Positions 6,939 to 16,500 are shown, counted from the first letter of the stretch. The stretch is DNA of 35,468 nucleotides from Prolixibacteraceae bacterium (GCA_027859005.1 JAQIBQ010000193.1:1-35468); one strand, 5' to 3'. Made by a program: numbers and translations. The notes: generated by a model from the letters alone, not told the origin.

Positions 6939-8210
6939 TTAATATGTCACGACAATTGGGTTGCTTAGTAATTCCGATTCGGAAGAAATATAAGCTTTAA
7001 AATTATCAATACTTTTCCATTTTTCATTTTCAAGCCCCCAAACAGCGAAGAAGAAATGGCTTGCTACCTTTTCTGCTTTAATCTTTTGAGAAACATAATA
7101 AGTCTCGGAAATTACATGACTGAATTTCTTTGCATCGACAGTTGTATAACCTTCTTTATAAAAATTAATATTAGTTGTTCTCCCTGTTGTGCCTACTTCG
7201 TTGGTTTTTAACAGAACTCCCATGCCTAATTCATCTTTATTTTCTGATTGAAGATCTAAAGTAGCAATTGAAGAATAATCACCATTAGCCACAAATTGTA
7301 CAGGTTCATTTTTCAATTTACTAGTAACAATACCTGTTACTAGTTGTTTTTCGCCTGTAAAACCCGAAACGGTTACATCCGACTTAAACCAATACTTCCC
7401 AGGAATAATTGTAATTCGTTCGGTTGCAGAAAGCATTTTGTCAGCAACATTCCACCCTGTATATTTCAGATCGAAAACAGAACGAACTGGTCCTTCGGTA
7501 ACCTTTTGATAAACATAGCTTTTTGTCGATCCTAAACGATACAATGAATCACCTTCTAGCATTGCTAATCCTCCTGAGCCAAGAGAACTACCACAGTGCA
7601 GAACATCCATTCCCCAATCTGATAAAACATGATAGTTTGGAATTTTTGCTGTGTGAACGTCATCAAGAACTAAACCAGGCTTAAGTTTTCCAAATAGGTC
7701 TTTGATATTACGACAATCAAAATAATTTCGAAAAGCCATTTTATCATTTTCCCAGCTAACACTCTCACCTTGAGCAATTATTTTAAATCCATCTTCAATT
7801 AATGGAGCTTCATAATAATCAACTTCAAGATATTTGTGATCTGCTTGTTTAATTCCAAGACGAACATTGGTTCTTTTATCAAATTTAGGATAATCAGAAA
7901 TTGCACAATCTTGAATCTCCAAATCAATTGATTCAGATGCCTTTAAATCTAGAATAAAAACAAACTCATCCCATTTACTATCTCCATCCATATCATCTAC
8001 TTGCGATGGAATATTTAGTCCATTTAAAAGAACAATTGGTGCGAAACCTTCGTTGAAAACACCAAATTTTGTTTCCAAGTCGCTTCTTTTCAAAACGATA
8101 GTTTCATCAGATCGATCGATACTTAGTGGAGTACTTACTGATAACGTTTGGCTCTTTGTACATGAAACGATAGAAAGAGCAGTCAATAAAATGATTATGA
8201 GTTTATTCAT
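6939..8210 (-). CDS. DUF4861-family lipoprotein of the uronate operon
   Basis: 423 residues; signal peptide with lipobox-like IVSC (Cys 17), so probably an outer- or inner-membrane lipoprotein facing the periplasm. The body is beta-rich: FGVFNEGFAPIVLLNGL near the start, a DMDGDSKWDEFVF acidic segment at about 72-84, GMDVLHCGSSLGSGGLA in the middle, and HFFFAVWGLEN near the end. I recognise this as the DUF4861 family, which is found in polysaccharide utilisation loci for uronic-acid-rich glycans; its biochemical activity is not settled as far as I know. It is the last gene of the operon lacI-kduI-kdgF-kduD-DUF4861, 64 bases after kduD. The context suggests a role in processing or binding of unsaturated-uronate oligosaccharides, but no catalytic residues can be assigned from sequence alone. 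Confidence 0.75.
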   Translation of the reverse strand: MNKLIIILLTALSIVSCTKSQTLSVSTPLSIDRSDETIVLKRSDLETKFGVFNEGFAPIVLLNGLNIPSQVDDMDGDSKWDEFVFILDLKASESIDLEIQDCAISDYPKFDKRTNVRLGIKQADHKYLEVDYYEAPLIEDGFKIIAQGESVSWENDKMAFRNYFDCRNIKDLFGKLKPGLVLDDVHTAKIPNYHVLSDWGMDVLHCGSSLGSGGLAMLEGDSLYRLGSTKSYVYQKVTEGPVRSVFDLKYTGWNVADKMLSATERITIIPGKYWFKSDVTVSGFTGEKQLVTGIVTSKLKNEPVQFVANGDYSSIATLDLQSENKDELGMGVLLKTNEVGTTGRTTNINFYKEGYTTVDAKKFSHVISETYYVSQKIKAEKVASHFFFAVWGLENEKWKSIDNFKAYISSESELLSNPIVVTY

Positions 8211-8274
8211 TATAATGTTTATTAATTGTTCAATTGATTCTTATCTACGAACTACAATAGCATTATCAATGCAA

Positions 8275-9072
8275 TCAAATTTCGTTTTCACCTTTTACAT
8301 ATCCGAAGTTGGCTAAAATTCCACCATCGACATACAGAATGTGACCGTTTACAAAGTCGCTTGCTTTTGAGGCAAGAAAAAGAGCAGCATTACCAACATC
8401 TTCGGGTTCTCCCCATCGTCCGGCTGGTGTACGAGTCATCACCAAATCGTTAAAGGGATGTCCGTTAAGACGGATATCGGCAGTTTGAGAAGTGGCAATG
8501 TATCCTGGGCCAATACCGTTAATTTGAACATTATATTTAGCCCACTCGCAGGTCATGTTCTCAGTTAGTAATTTCAATCCACCTTTAGCAGCAGCGTATG
8601 CCGAAACACTATTCCGACCATAAACGCTCATCATAGAACACATGTTAATAATTTTTCCGCTTCGACGTTCAATCATACCAGGAGCAATACGTTTAGCTAA
8701 AATTAAAGGGGCTACTAAATCGACATCAATTACTTGTTCAAATTCACTAATTTTCATGTCGAGTATTGGAATTCTTTTAATGATTCCAGCATTATTCACT
8801 AGGATATCAATTGGGCCAACTTCTTTTTCAATTTTAGTAACACCGGCATCAACAGCAGCTTCGTCGGTAACATCAAAAACCAGAGAGTATGCATCGATTC
8901 CAGCTTTGGCATATTCTTCTTTGCAAGAAACTAAGCGTTCTTTTACGCGGTCGTTCACACAAATTTTAGCACCAGCCTGTCCAAGTACTTTGCCAATTGC
9001 CATTCCTATACCGTGTGTTCCTCCGGTAATTAGTGCTACTTTTCCTTTTAAATCAAATAATTCGTTTATCAT
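8275..9072 (-). CDS. kduD: 2-dehydro-3-deoxy-D-gluconate 5-dehydrogenase (KduD)
   Basis: 265-residue classical short-chain dehydrogenase that interconverts 2,5-diketo-3-deoxygluconate and 2-keto-3-deoxygluconate (KDG) with NAD(H), the last step of this pathway's local part. The Rossmann motif TGGTHGIG (16-23), NNAG (93-96) and the catalytic set Ser147, Tyr159, Lys163 (YAAAK) are all present. The C-terminal NGHILYVDGG is the usual SDR ending. SDRs are hard to assign alone; the call as KduD comes from its length, its overall match to that subfamily and its position two genes after kduI. It starts 24 bases after the kdgF stop. Confidence 0.88.
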   Translation of the reverse strand: MINELFDLKGKVALITGGTHGIGMAIGKVLGQAGAKICVNDRVKERLVSCKEEYAKAGIDAYSLVFDVTDEAAVDAGVTKIEKEVGPIDILVNNAGIIKRIPILDMKISEFEQVIDVDLVAPLILAKRIAPGMIERRSGKIINMCSMMSVYGRNSVSAYAAAKGGLKLLTENMTCEWAKYNVQINGIGPGYIATSQTADIRLNGHPFNDLVMTRTPAGRWGEPEDVGNAALFLASKASDFVNGHILYVDGGILANFGYVKGENEI

Positions 9073-9096
9073 GATATTCTATTTTCTTATTGTTTT

Positions 9097-9444
9097 CTAC
9101 AAAAAATCTTCACGTAATGGTGTGAAACAGTCAATAATTTTCACATAATCAGTTAAGCGCTGAATTGTATGAGGCACATTAGCAGGAATGGCAAAGTGAT
9201 CGCCTTCTTTCAAATGCACTTTTTCATCAGTTGCAGCAAATAAATACACTTCACCAGCTGCTAAATACGAGACTTGTTCGTGTGGATGTGAATGAAAAGG
9301 ATCGGGGGCATTTGAAGGACCATCGGTGAATTCAACGTTCACCAACATTAAATGGTCCGTTTTGATTATACGACGCTCAATTCCTTCGGACACCTTAATA
9401 CACGGCATTTCGTCATATTTTGCAGTATAATTGCCTGTTTCCAT
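9097..9444 (-). CDS. kdgF: Cupin, probable KdgF (unsaturated uronate linearisation)
   Basis: 115-residue single-domain cupin. The first metal motif reads HSHPHEQVSYLAAGE, giving His51, His53 and Gln57 as likely ligands, and the second gives His92 (IPANVPHTI). KdgF-type cupins convert 4,5-unsaturated galacturonate or guluronate into the open-chain ketone 5-keto-4-deoxyuronate, the substrate of KduI. The assignment depends on context: the gene lies one base after kduI and 24 bases before kduD, so its product fits the missing first step. Many small cupins look alike, so a different role is possible. No signal peptide; cytoplasmic. Confidence 0.75.
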   Translation of the reverse strand: METGNYTAKYDEMPCIKVSEGIERRIIKTDHLMLVNVEFTDGPSNAPDPFHSHPHEQVSYLAAGEVYLFAATDEKVHLKEGDHFAIPANVPHTIQRLTDYVKIIDCFTPLREDFL

Positions 9445-9445
9445 T

Positions 9446-10288
9446 TTATTTCAATTGGGTTGGCTGTACAATATCCATATCGGTATAATCAAGATTTTCG
9501 CCGGCCATACCCCAAATAAAAATATAATTCGACGTACCTGCAGCGCTGTGAATAGACCAGCTTGGAGAAATTACCGCTTCTTCATTTTTCAACCAAATGT
9601 GACGTGTTTCTTCTGGTTGCCCCATAAAATGACAAACCGCCTGATCATCTGGAACTTCGAAATAGAAATATACTTCATTTCTTCGACTGTGCGTATGAGC
9701 TGGCATGGTATTCCAAACACTACCCGGTTTTAATTCTGTCATTCCCATTTGTAATTGACAGGTATCTACAACGGTATTAATCATCAGCTGATTAATGTCT
9801 CTTTTGTTAGATGCCTCAGCAGATCCCATGTGCAAAACATTAGCCTGAGCTAGTGTTACATGTTTTGCAGGATATTCTTTATGTGCTGGTGCCGAATTGA
9901 AATAAAATCTTGCAGGCTTTTTAGCATCATTTGAAACAAATAATACTTCTTTGCTACCACGGCCTACATACAAAGCATCTTTATAGTCTAGTCCATATTC
10001 AACTCCGTCGACCAATACTTTACCAGCACCGCCTACATTCATAATACCTACTTCACGACGTTCGCAAAAATATTCGGATTTTAAGGGATCGATTGTTTCT
10101 AATGGTAGTGATTTATTTACAGGCAATGCGCCTCCAACAATATAACGCTCGGCTAGCGAATAAACCATTCGAACATTGCCCGGATCAAAAATATTACTCA
10201 CTAAAAATTCACTGCGAATACGTTCAGTTCCATACTGCTTAAAATCTTCGGGATGGTATGAGTACCTTTCTTCGTAATAAGTTGCCAT
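9446..10288 (-). CDS. kduI: 5-keto-4-deoxyuronate isomerase (KduI)
   Basis: 280 residues, essentially the length of the E. coli enzyme. It isomerises 4-deoxy-L-threo-5-hexosulose uronate to 2,5-diketo-3-deoxygluconate in the cytoplasm. The zinc ligands are in place: His198 and His200 (MPAHTHSRRNE), Glu205 and His247 (SWSIHSAAGTSNYIFIWGM). Other conserved blocks are YIVGGALP (49-56), FCERREVGIMNVGG (74-87) and a YVGRG loop. It starts 29 bases after the LacI-family gene and ends one base before kdgF, so these are translationally close members of one operon. Confidence 0.95.
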   Translation of the reverse strand: MATYYEERYSYHPEDFKQYGTERIRSEFLVSNIFDPGNVRMVYSLAERYIVGGALPVNKSLPLETIDPLKSEYFCERREVGIMNVGGAGKVLVDGVEYGLDYKDALYVGRGSKEVLFVSNDAKKPARFYFNSAPAHKEYPAKHVTLAQANVLHMGSAEASNKRDINQLMINTVVDTCQLQMGMTELKPGSVWNTMPAHTHSRRNEVYFYFEVPDDQAVCHFMGQPEETRHIWLKNEEAVISPSWSIHSAAGTSNYIFIWGMAGENLDYTDMDIVQPTQLK

Positions 10289-10317
10289 AATGCTATTTTT
10301 TAAGTTTTTATTATATC

Positions 10318-11349
10318 CTAATCAATTGTATTTCGTTGAGATGACTTTCTGATAATTAATTGTGGTTTGAAACTCAATGAACTTGGAACTTCCTTGTTTT
10401 GCTTATTTTCAATTCTTTCAATCAATAATCTGGCAGCACTTCTCCCGATATCTTCACTATACTGCTCCAGAGTTGTTAGAGCCGGATCGGTTAGTTCAGT
10501 GAATGGTTCATTCGCAAAACCGACAATACCAATATCTTGCGGAATATTAATACCTGCATTTTTAAAAGTGATTAATGCACCTAAAGCAGAATAATCACTG
10601 GATGAAAAGATAGCATCAGGAAGTTTATTCTTTGTCAAAAGTGTTTGAGCTAACTCTTCTCCACTAAGCCTAGTTATAATATTGTCAAAAATCATATCAC
10701 TTGTAACGTCTAGATTTGCCTCATTCATTGCCTTCTTGTATCCATTGAGACGCTGTTCGTATACGTTTATATGCAAGGACCCTGAAAAATGAACAATGTT
10801 TTTATAACCTTGCTCAATTAAATGTTTTGTAGCTTCGTAAGCACCAGCAAAATTGTCGTTTATAACATGATCGATATTTAGGTTTTTTATAATTCGATCG
10901 AATAATACAACAGGCATGCCTCCATCAGTTGCAGCTTGAATATGAGCTCCATTTCGGGTTTCATTTGATATGGACATTATTACTCCTTCGGCTCTGTTGT
11001 TTATTAGTGTTTGCAAACCATCAATCTCTTTCGCTTGACTTTCATTTGTTTGACAAATCATTAAGTTATAACCAGCCGGATTTGTTATTGCTTCCATACC
11101 AGCAATTGCATGTGAAAAAAAATGGCGATTAATTCGAGGAATAATTACACCTATTAAGTTGCCTTTCCCTTTTCTTAAATTCGATGCCATATGATTGGGT
11201 TTATAACCCATTTCGGCTGCAGTTTTATTTACAAGTTCACGCGTTTTTTGGCTTATGCGCTTGTTGCCGCTTAATGCTCTTGAAACAGTAGATGCTGTTA
11301 TATTTAAACGAGCAGCGATAGTATGTATGGTTACTTTTTGATTTTTCAC
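10318..11349 (-). CDS. LacI-family transcriptional repressor of the uronate operon
   Basis: 343 residues. An N-terminal helix-turn-helix (about 5-25, with ITASTVSRALSGN) and hinge helix (about 50-60, HMASNLRKGKG) are followed by a periplasmic-binding-protein-like effector domain (GVIIPRINRHFF, VVLFDRII, GIVGFANEP). LacI regulators bind a palindromic operator and release on a sugar ligand; the likely inducer here is a uronate intermediate such as KDG or its precursors, by context only. It is the first gene of the operon, so it would control itself too. The start is a GTG that places VTIHTIAARL four residues in, as usual for the family. A TAACTTTG box and a palindromic operator candidate lie directly upstream. 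Confidence 0.9.
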   Translation of the reverse strand: MKNQKVTIHTIAARLNITASTVSRALSGNKRISQKTRELVNKTAAEMGYKPNHMASNLRKGKGNLIGVIIPRINRHFFSHAIAGMEAITNPAGYNLMICQTNESQAKEIDGLQTLINNRAEGVIMSISNETRNGAHIQAATDGGMPVVLFDRIIKNLNIDHVINDNFAGAYEATKHLIEQGYKNIVHFSGSLHINVYEQRLNGYKKAMNEANLDVTSDMIFDNIITRLSGEELAQTLLTKNKLPDAIFSSSDYSALGALITFKNAGINIPQDIGIVGFANEPFTELTDPALTTLEQYSEDIGRSAARLLIERIENKQNKEVPSSLSFKPQLIIRKSSQRNTID

Positions 11350-11353
11350 TGCA

Positions 11354-11361
11354 CAAAGTTA
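11354..11361 (-). promoter_or_regulatory. -7 box (TAACTTTG) of the uronate operon
   Basis: Exact TAnnTTTG match on the minus strand only 4 bases before the GTG start of the LacI-family gene. If used, the mRNA would be leaderless or nearly so. No -33 TTTG is seen at the usual spacing; the region it would occupy contains the operator candidate. Confidence 0.4.
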
Positions 11362-11368
11362 ATAAAAT

Positions 11369-11386
11369 TGCGCAATCGATTGTACA
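11369..11386. promoter_or_regulatory. Candidate LacI-family operator
   Basis: TGCGCAATCGATTGTACA: a perfect 10-bp palindrome (CAATCGATTG, 11373-11382) with a central CG, flanked by TGYR / YRCA so that the whole 18 bases are palindromic in purine/pyrimidine terms. A central CG inside AATCGATT is typical of LacI-family sites. It lies 20-37 bases upstream of the repressor gene's start and just upstream of its -7 box, where bound repressor would block RNA polymerase. Confidence 0.6.
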
Positions 11387-11399
11387 GGTTTTATGGGAA

Positions 11400-13019
11400 T
11401 TATTTATTCCGACGATAACTAGCTTTATTTCTTTTATCTTTTGACAAATCAAAAGGGCTTATTGTATCAATTAAGCCAACTTTTATCGACTGCCAAATGA
11501 AGCCAAAAATAGATTTGCTTTTGTCTCGGACATAATCAACCTTCCCTTGTTTAAACCTTTTGTCGGAAGATACATTACTCTTTCGTAAAGCTAAATTGCT
11601 AATTATTGAGATTAAAATATTTTTCTCTTTACTATTTTTATGAAGAACTTTGATTTTTAAATCGTCGTATTCAAAATTCACAGTACCTGTTGAATGATTG
11701 TTATCAGCCAAAATATTAAAATTGATACCATACAACTGCCCCACAGTTTCAATCCCCGCCATAGGTTGAAGTATGCGGTTTACACTCTCTGTACTTAAAT
11801 TATTTAACTGGCCATTGAATTGGAATCGATTCATAATATCGTTAACATCCATTCTTAACGAGGCCTCTATTATTGCTCCATTCATAAAATTAGATAGGAT
11901 ATCAAATTCAGTAAAAAGATTTGTATTTTTAATATTATGTAAATTATATCCCGACGCAAATAGATTATAAAAAGACATTCCTGCTATTGAATCTTGATTT
12001 TTAGGCCGTGCTTCAAAAAATACACTTGAATTTAATACTCGAAATGAGTCAAGTTTGAAAGACACAGGCAAATTTCTAAATAATTCAGAAAGTAATGGTT
12101 TGTTGTTTTGATTCATTTTATTGAAATGATCGTCGACCAATGCATGTATTTTAATTGAATCGATGTGAAGAGAAGAGGCTATAAATTTTGGACTGCCTGT
12201 TGAATCAAAACTCCAATCGAAATGGTTCAGGCTTACAGAATTGATATACATATTTACCCAATCATCTTTTTTACGATTAAGAACAATAAAATCGGACTTT
12301 GTGAGAGTGGGTATCAAATTAATTCTGTTGAATTGTATGTTATCATTCTGCAATTCAATATTGTAAATTTGAAGTGTAGCAATGGAATCAATTTTAACCT
12401 TAATTTCAAAGCAAGATGCGATAAGCGAACGAAACGTTAGTGGCAACGGGTTTTTAATTGTTAAGGTATCGACATTAAACGACTGTACGAATATATTTAG
12501 GTTTGATATTGAAACACTGGGTTCGAAACTCTTCTCATCATATAAATTCAAGCTTGCATTTCGAATTTCTAAATCATTTATTTGAATCCTAGTAAAAACA
12601 TCTTTCCATATTTCATTTAATTTTTCTTCTTTATCGTGCACTTCATTTGATTCTGAAAATATTTCGAATGTAGGTTCATTCACAATTAATTTATCAGTTC
12701 CCAATACATGCTCAAAAAACAGTTTTTTAATACCAGGCTTTTCAATTTTAAAGTAGTCGATTGTAATTGTATTGCCTTTAGTTGTATCAGCTACTTCGTT
12801 TATCTCAATTGCTCTTATGTATAAATTCTGCTTTAAAAAATTGAGAGAAGTACTTTCGAATACAATCTCGTATTTACGGTCGGGGTTTTGGTTTAGTACT
12901 TCTGGAAGATGATGATTCAACCAATTTTGAAGTATTTTCTCTGTACCAAAAAACACTAGCAAAAGAAGAAACAGTACAATTATTGGAATTCCTAATAAAT
13001 TTCTCTGTTTTAGATTCAT
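11400..13019 (-). CDS. AsmA-like membrane-anchored protein
   Basis: 539 residues with one N-terminal membrane helix (about 9-25, GIPIIVLFLLLLVFFG) and a long beta-rich periplasmic body with alternating polar/hydrophobic strands (for example YEIVFESTSLNFL, LNLYDEKSFEPSVSISNLNI). The C-terminal part, GTVNFEYDDLKIKVL followed by ISNLALRK and VDYVRDKSKSIFGFIWQSIK, is the ending I associate with AsmA/TamB-like proteins of Bacteroidota. Members of that superfamily are thought to form beta-groove bridges that move phospholipid across the envelope or affect outer-membrane assembly. The family call is from overall pattern and this C-terminal block, not a catalytic motif. It is a single gene, starting 51 bases before the operator of the uronate operon with no obvious terminator between, so some read-through is possible. 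Confidence 0.55.
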   Translation of the reverse strand: MNLKQRNLLGIPIIVLFLLLLVFFGTEKILQNWLNHHLPEVLNQNPDRKYEIVFESTSLNFLKQNLYIRAIEINEVADTTKGNTITIDYFKIEKPGIKKLFFEHVLGTDKLIVNEPTFEIFSESNEVHDKEEKLNEIWKDVFTRIQINDLEIRNASLNLYDEKSFEPSVSISNLNIFVQSFNVDTLTIKNPLPLTFRSLIASCFEIKVKIDSIATLQIYNIELQNDNIQFNRINLIPTLTKSDFIVLNRKKDDWVNMYINSVSLNHFDWSFDSTGSPKFIASSLHIDSIKIHALVDDHFNKMNQNNKPLLSELFRNLPVSFKLDSFRVLNSSVFFEARPKNQDSIAGMSFYNLFASGYNLHNIKNTNLFTEFDILSNFMNGAIIEASLRMDVNDIMNRFQFNGQLNNLSTESVNRILQPMAGIETVGQLYGINFNILADNNHSTGTVNFEYDDLKIKVLHKNSKEKNILISIISNLALRKSNVSSDKRFKQGKVDYVRDKSKSIFGFIWQSIKVGLIDTISPFDLSKDKRNKASYRRNK

Positions 13020-13236
13020 GCGTTTAGCCTAATTAGTTAGTTAAGATATCAAAAGGTATTCAAACCAACAATTTAAAACCCTGAAATTAAAACAATTCAC
13101 TTGAGTATCGTTTGGGATAATAATCTTTCAACGTAATATGAAAACAAGCCCCTAAAAAGGATTGATTGTCCCATATAGAGACTAACCTCATTCCATCCAA
13201 ATAGTATCACTCTGTGCTACTTGATGTTAGTGTCGA

Positions 13237-13252
13237 TGGCACAACAATTGCA
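13237..13252 (+). promoter_or_regulatory. Sigma-54 (RpoN) -24/-12 promoter
   Basis: TGGCACAACAATTGCA matches the sigma-54 consensus TGGCAC-N5-TTGCA at every defined base, with GG (13238-13239) and GC (13250-13251) separated by exactly 10 bases. Predicted transcription start is about 13263, which is 23 bases before the ATG at 13286 of a small Cys-rich protein. Transcription would need an AAA+ enhancer-binding activator; none is encoded in the window and I did not find an obvious upstream activator site. Confidence 0.7.
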
Positions 13253-13285
13253 GTTTATATATTACAACTCTTAAACCCTAAGGTT

Positions 13286-13501
13286 ATGGATACGATTAAA
13301 CAACCAAAATGTGCCAATAAATGTGAGAATTGTTACTACAATCAAATTAATAAATGTATCGCTCAAGCTGACGATGATTTTTTTATTGATATCAATATTG
13401 AAAAAAAAACCAGTAAAAAAATCATGAAAACACAGAAAAATTTACTGTCAAAAATTGAAATACACTCAGAAATATCAAGTGTAATAAATATTGCGTTCTA
13501 A
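13286..13501 (+). CDS. Small Cys-rich protein under a sigma-54 promoter
   Basis: 71 residues. The N-terminal part carries four Cys in KCANKCENCYYNQINKC (C-x3-C-x2-C-x7-C, about residues 9-24), a spacing that could hold zinc or an iron-sulfur cluster; then an acidic patch (ADDDFFIDI) and a lysine-rich, probably helical middle (EKKTSKKIMKTQK). No signal peptide. I do not recognise a family. The frame is open up to an earlier ATG at 13214, but that would put 24 more codons across the sigma-54 promoter and its start site, so 13286 is preferred. It is convergent with the PAS histidine kinase and shares a hairpin at its 3' end. Sigma-54 control suggests a conditional (nitrogen, redox or envelope-related) role, which is inference. 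Confidence 0.6.
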   Translation: MDTIKQPKCANKCENCYYNQINKCIAQADDDFFIDINIEKKTSKKIMKTQKNLLSKIEIHSEISSVINIAF

Positions 13502-13530
13502 AAAGAGGCTATTTGTAAAAAAATAGCCTC
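13500..13530 (-). terminator. Terminator of the PAS histidine kinase gene
   Basis: GAGGCTATTT (13505-13514) pairs perfectly with AAATAGCCTC (13521-13530); on the minus strand five T follow (complement of 13500-13504). The hairpin touches the stop codon of the convergent Cys-rich gene; on the plus strand there is no T run, so it works mainly for the kinase transcript. Confidence 0.8.
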
Positions 13531-13579
13531 AACAATTAATGATGGATTCAAAATCTGTCTAAAGTAAAAGGTATAAAAA

Positions 13580-16500
13580 TCAGGCCTTATTATAGGGGTG
13601 ATAAAAATAAAATTCAGCTCCTTTATCTACTTCTGATTTCACTCCAATTTCACCACCTAGAAGTTGAACGAAGGATTTAGCAATAGAAAGTCCCAAACCA
13701 GAACCTCCGTACAATTTATTAATTGAAGAGTCAGCCTGTCTGAAACGATCAAAAATAATTTCTTGAAATTCCTTTGATATACCAATCCCTGAATCTTTCA
13801 CCCAGAAATAGAGTTGCTTTCCCTCAGTTTTTACACCATATTCTACTAATCCTTTGCTTGTAAATTTCAAGGCATTTACAATTAAATTTGAAATCACTTG
13901 TGTAAGTTTAGTCTCATCGGTAATAATTTTAGCTTCTTCATCATTTAAAGTAGAGACATAGGTTATTTTCACATCTTTATTAGAATTAGAAATCTGAAAT
14001 TGTTCATATAGAGTAACCAATAAATCATTTACATTAAAAGGCGCCAAATTGGAAGAGATTTGTCCCGCATCGATTGTTGAAACGTTTATAATATCGGTGA
14101 TAATATGCAATAATTGATCGCTGCTATTTTGAATAATTCCATAAAAATAAGCTCTTTCATCGTTGCTTATTTCATTGTTTGAGAATAATTCGGTAAAACC
14201 AACAATAGCATTTAAAGGGGTACGAATCTCATGTGACATATTATTTAAAAAAGCAGACTTTAGCCGATCACTTTCTTCAGCCTTTTCTTTGGCATTCATT
14301 AAATCAGCTTCCAATTTTTTTCGTAGGCTAATGTCTTCACTTATTACAATAAAATTTATTATTTTATTGCTGCTGTTTTTAATGGGTGAAATTAATACAG
14401 ACTCCCAATAGCTCTCCATATTTTTCCTTCGGTTTAAATGCTCACCCCTCCATTCAATACCATCGTTTAGGCTCTTCCATATTTCATCATAAACCTCGGG
14501 ACTGGTATGCCCTGTTTTCAATATTCTTAACATTCGGCCTATCAGCTCAACCTCGTCATAACCCGATGTTTCCAGAAACTTTTTATTCACATACTCAATA
14601 ATACCTTCAGTATTTATTATCATTATTGATGCTGGACTATGATTCATTACTGCATTTAATTTCAACAACTGCTGTTCGGTTTGCTTGCGCTGAGTTATAT
14701 CTTCTTTAATGGCTATATAACTATGAATTGTACCTTGCTCGTCTCTAATAGGCGAAATAATTGCCGACTCCCAATAAAGCTCCCCATTTTTCTTTTTATT
14801 ATGGAACTCTCCTTTCCATTCATCTCCATGCGAAATGGTGTCCCATAGAACTTTGTATTCATCTGTAGATTTCTCTCCTGAGCTCAAAATTCTTGGGTTT
14901 TTACCCCTAACTTCCTCAAAAGCATAACCTGTTAGGGAAATAAATTTTGAGTTCACATATTCAATATCTCCATCGAGATTGGTAATAACTATCGATGCTG
15001 GACTTTGCTCTACACCTTTCGAAAGTTGAATTATTTTTTGTTCTGCTTGTATTTTTTGAGTGATATCCCGACTAATCCCAACCAGTCCAATCAATTCGTT
15101 TTGTTCATTTCGTAAGGGATACTTTGATGAGAACAACCAATGTTCCTGATTATCTTCAAAAATATATTCTTCCTTGTGATCTAAAACAGCCTTCCCGGTA
15201 TCAAAAACACGTTGATCTAATCCGCTGAATTTAAGAGCAAGTCTTTCTGGAAAAATTTCAAAATCGGTTTTACCAATAACCTGACTTTCAGAAACAAATC
15301 CTTGATACTGCAAATCAATCCGATTTGAAAACAATTTCCGCCCTTCTAAATCTTTAGCATAAATTGCATCGGGAAGATTATCGATAATTGTTCGAAGTAA
15401 AATTCGCTCTTCAGCCAATTTCTGTTCAATTTCTTTGCGATCTGTAATATTTAGAATTACACCTTGCCATAGGATAGTCCCATCGTTCTGCTTTTCGGGC
15501 ATTGCATTACACAAAAGCCACTGAATTCCTTTTTTTGGAAGAACTACTCGGTATTCTTCACGCAAAAGAATTAGTTCATTTGCCGATTGTTCTATCCCTT
15601 TAATCATACGATTGAAATCGGAAGGATGAAGTCGTTCAAATATTTTATTGGCATTATCTACCACATCCTTATGATACAATTCATAAATATAATGCAGCCC
15701 TTCGCTAGCCATTGGAACCGTATATGTTCCATTTTGCATTCGTTGAATCTGAAAAACAACGCCAGGCAGATGTGACATTATTTTTTTATACTTCTCATTG
15801 TTTTTAACCAATTCCTCTTCGGCAAAAATCCGATCAGATACATCTCGAATAAAAGACTGGTAGGTACCATCTGGCTTTTTACTGGAATTCATTTCAACGG
15901 TTAGAATGTCTCCAGATTTTGTAATAATTTTCCGTTCAGCAATAATCGATTTGCCTCTTTCTAACTCGTCAAACCTTAGAGGCTTAATTGCTAACTCATT
16001 CTCAGCAAAGAGATTCGACATATGCATCCCGAGGAGTTCTTCCATGCCATAACCAGTCAATTCAATCGCTTTCCGGTTTACATATATAAAGTTCCCTTTT
16101 GTATTACCTTGCACAAAAGCATCGGGAGCAAATTCAATAAAGTTGCGGTATTTCTCTTCACTACGTATAAGTTCCGCTTCAATTTGCTTTTGATGAGTAA
16201 TATCTTTGATTAAAACCTGACCTGCAGGTTCTCCTTGACAAACTAATTTAAAGGCTGAAACCTCGGCATTAAAAACGGAACCATCGAGACGAATCAACTT
16301 CTCTTCAATAGGAGGCAAATCAGCTCCTGCTGTAACTTGCATCATTCTCTTCTTCACAATTGAACGAGAATCTTCATGTACAAAGTCCAACATATTTAGG
16401 CCTAGAATATCCTCTAATGATTGAGCCCCGAGTGTAAGCAATCCATTCTTATTGGCATAAATAAGCTTTCCTTTTTGATGAATAGCGACTCCAATTGGGA

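Noticed and set aside
13214-13285. Earlier in-frame ATG extending the Cys-rich protein by 24 residues
   Set aside because: The extension would be translated across the sigma-54 promoter and its predicted start site (about 13263), so it could not be present on that transcript.
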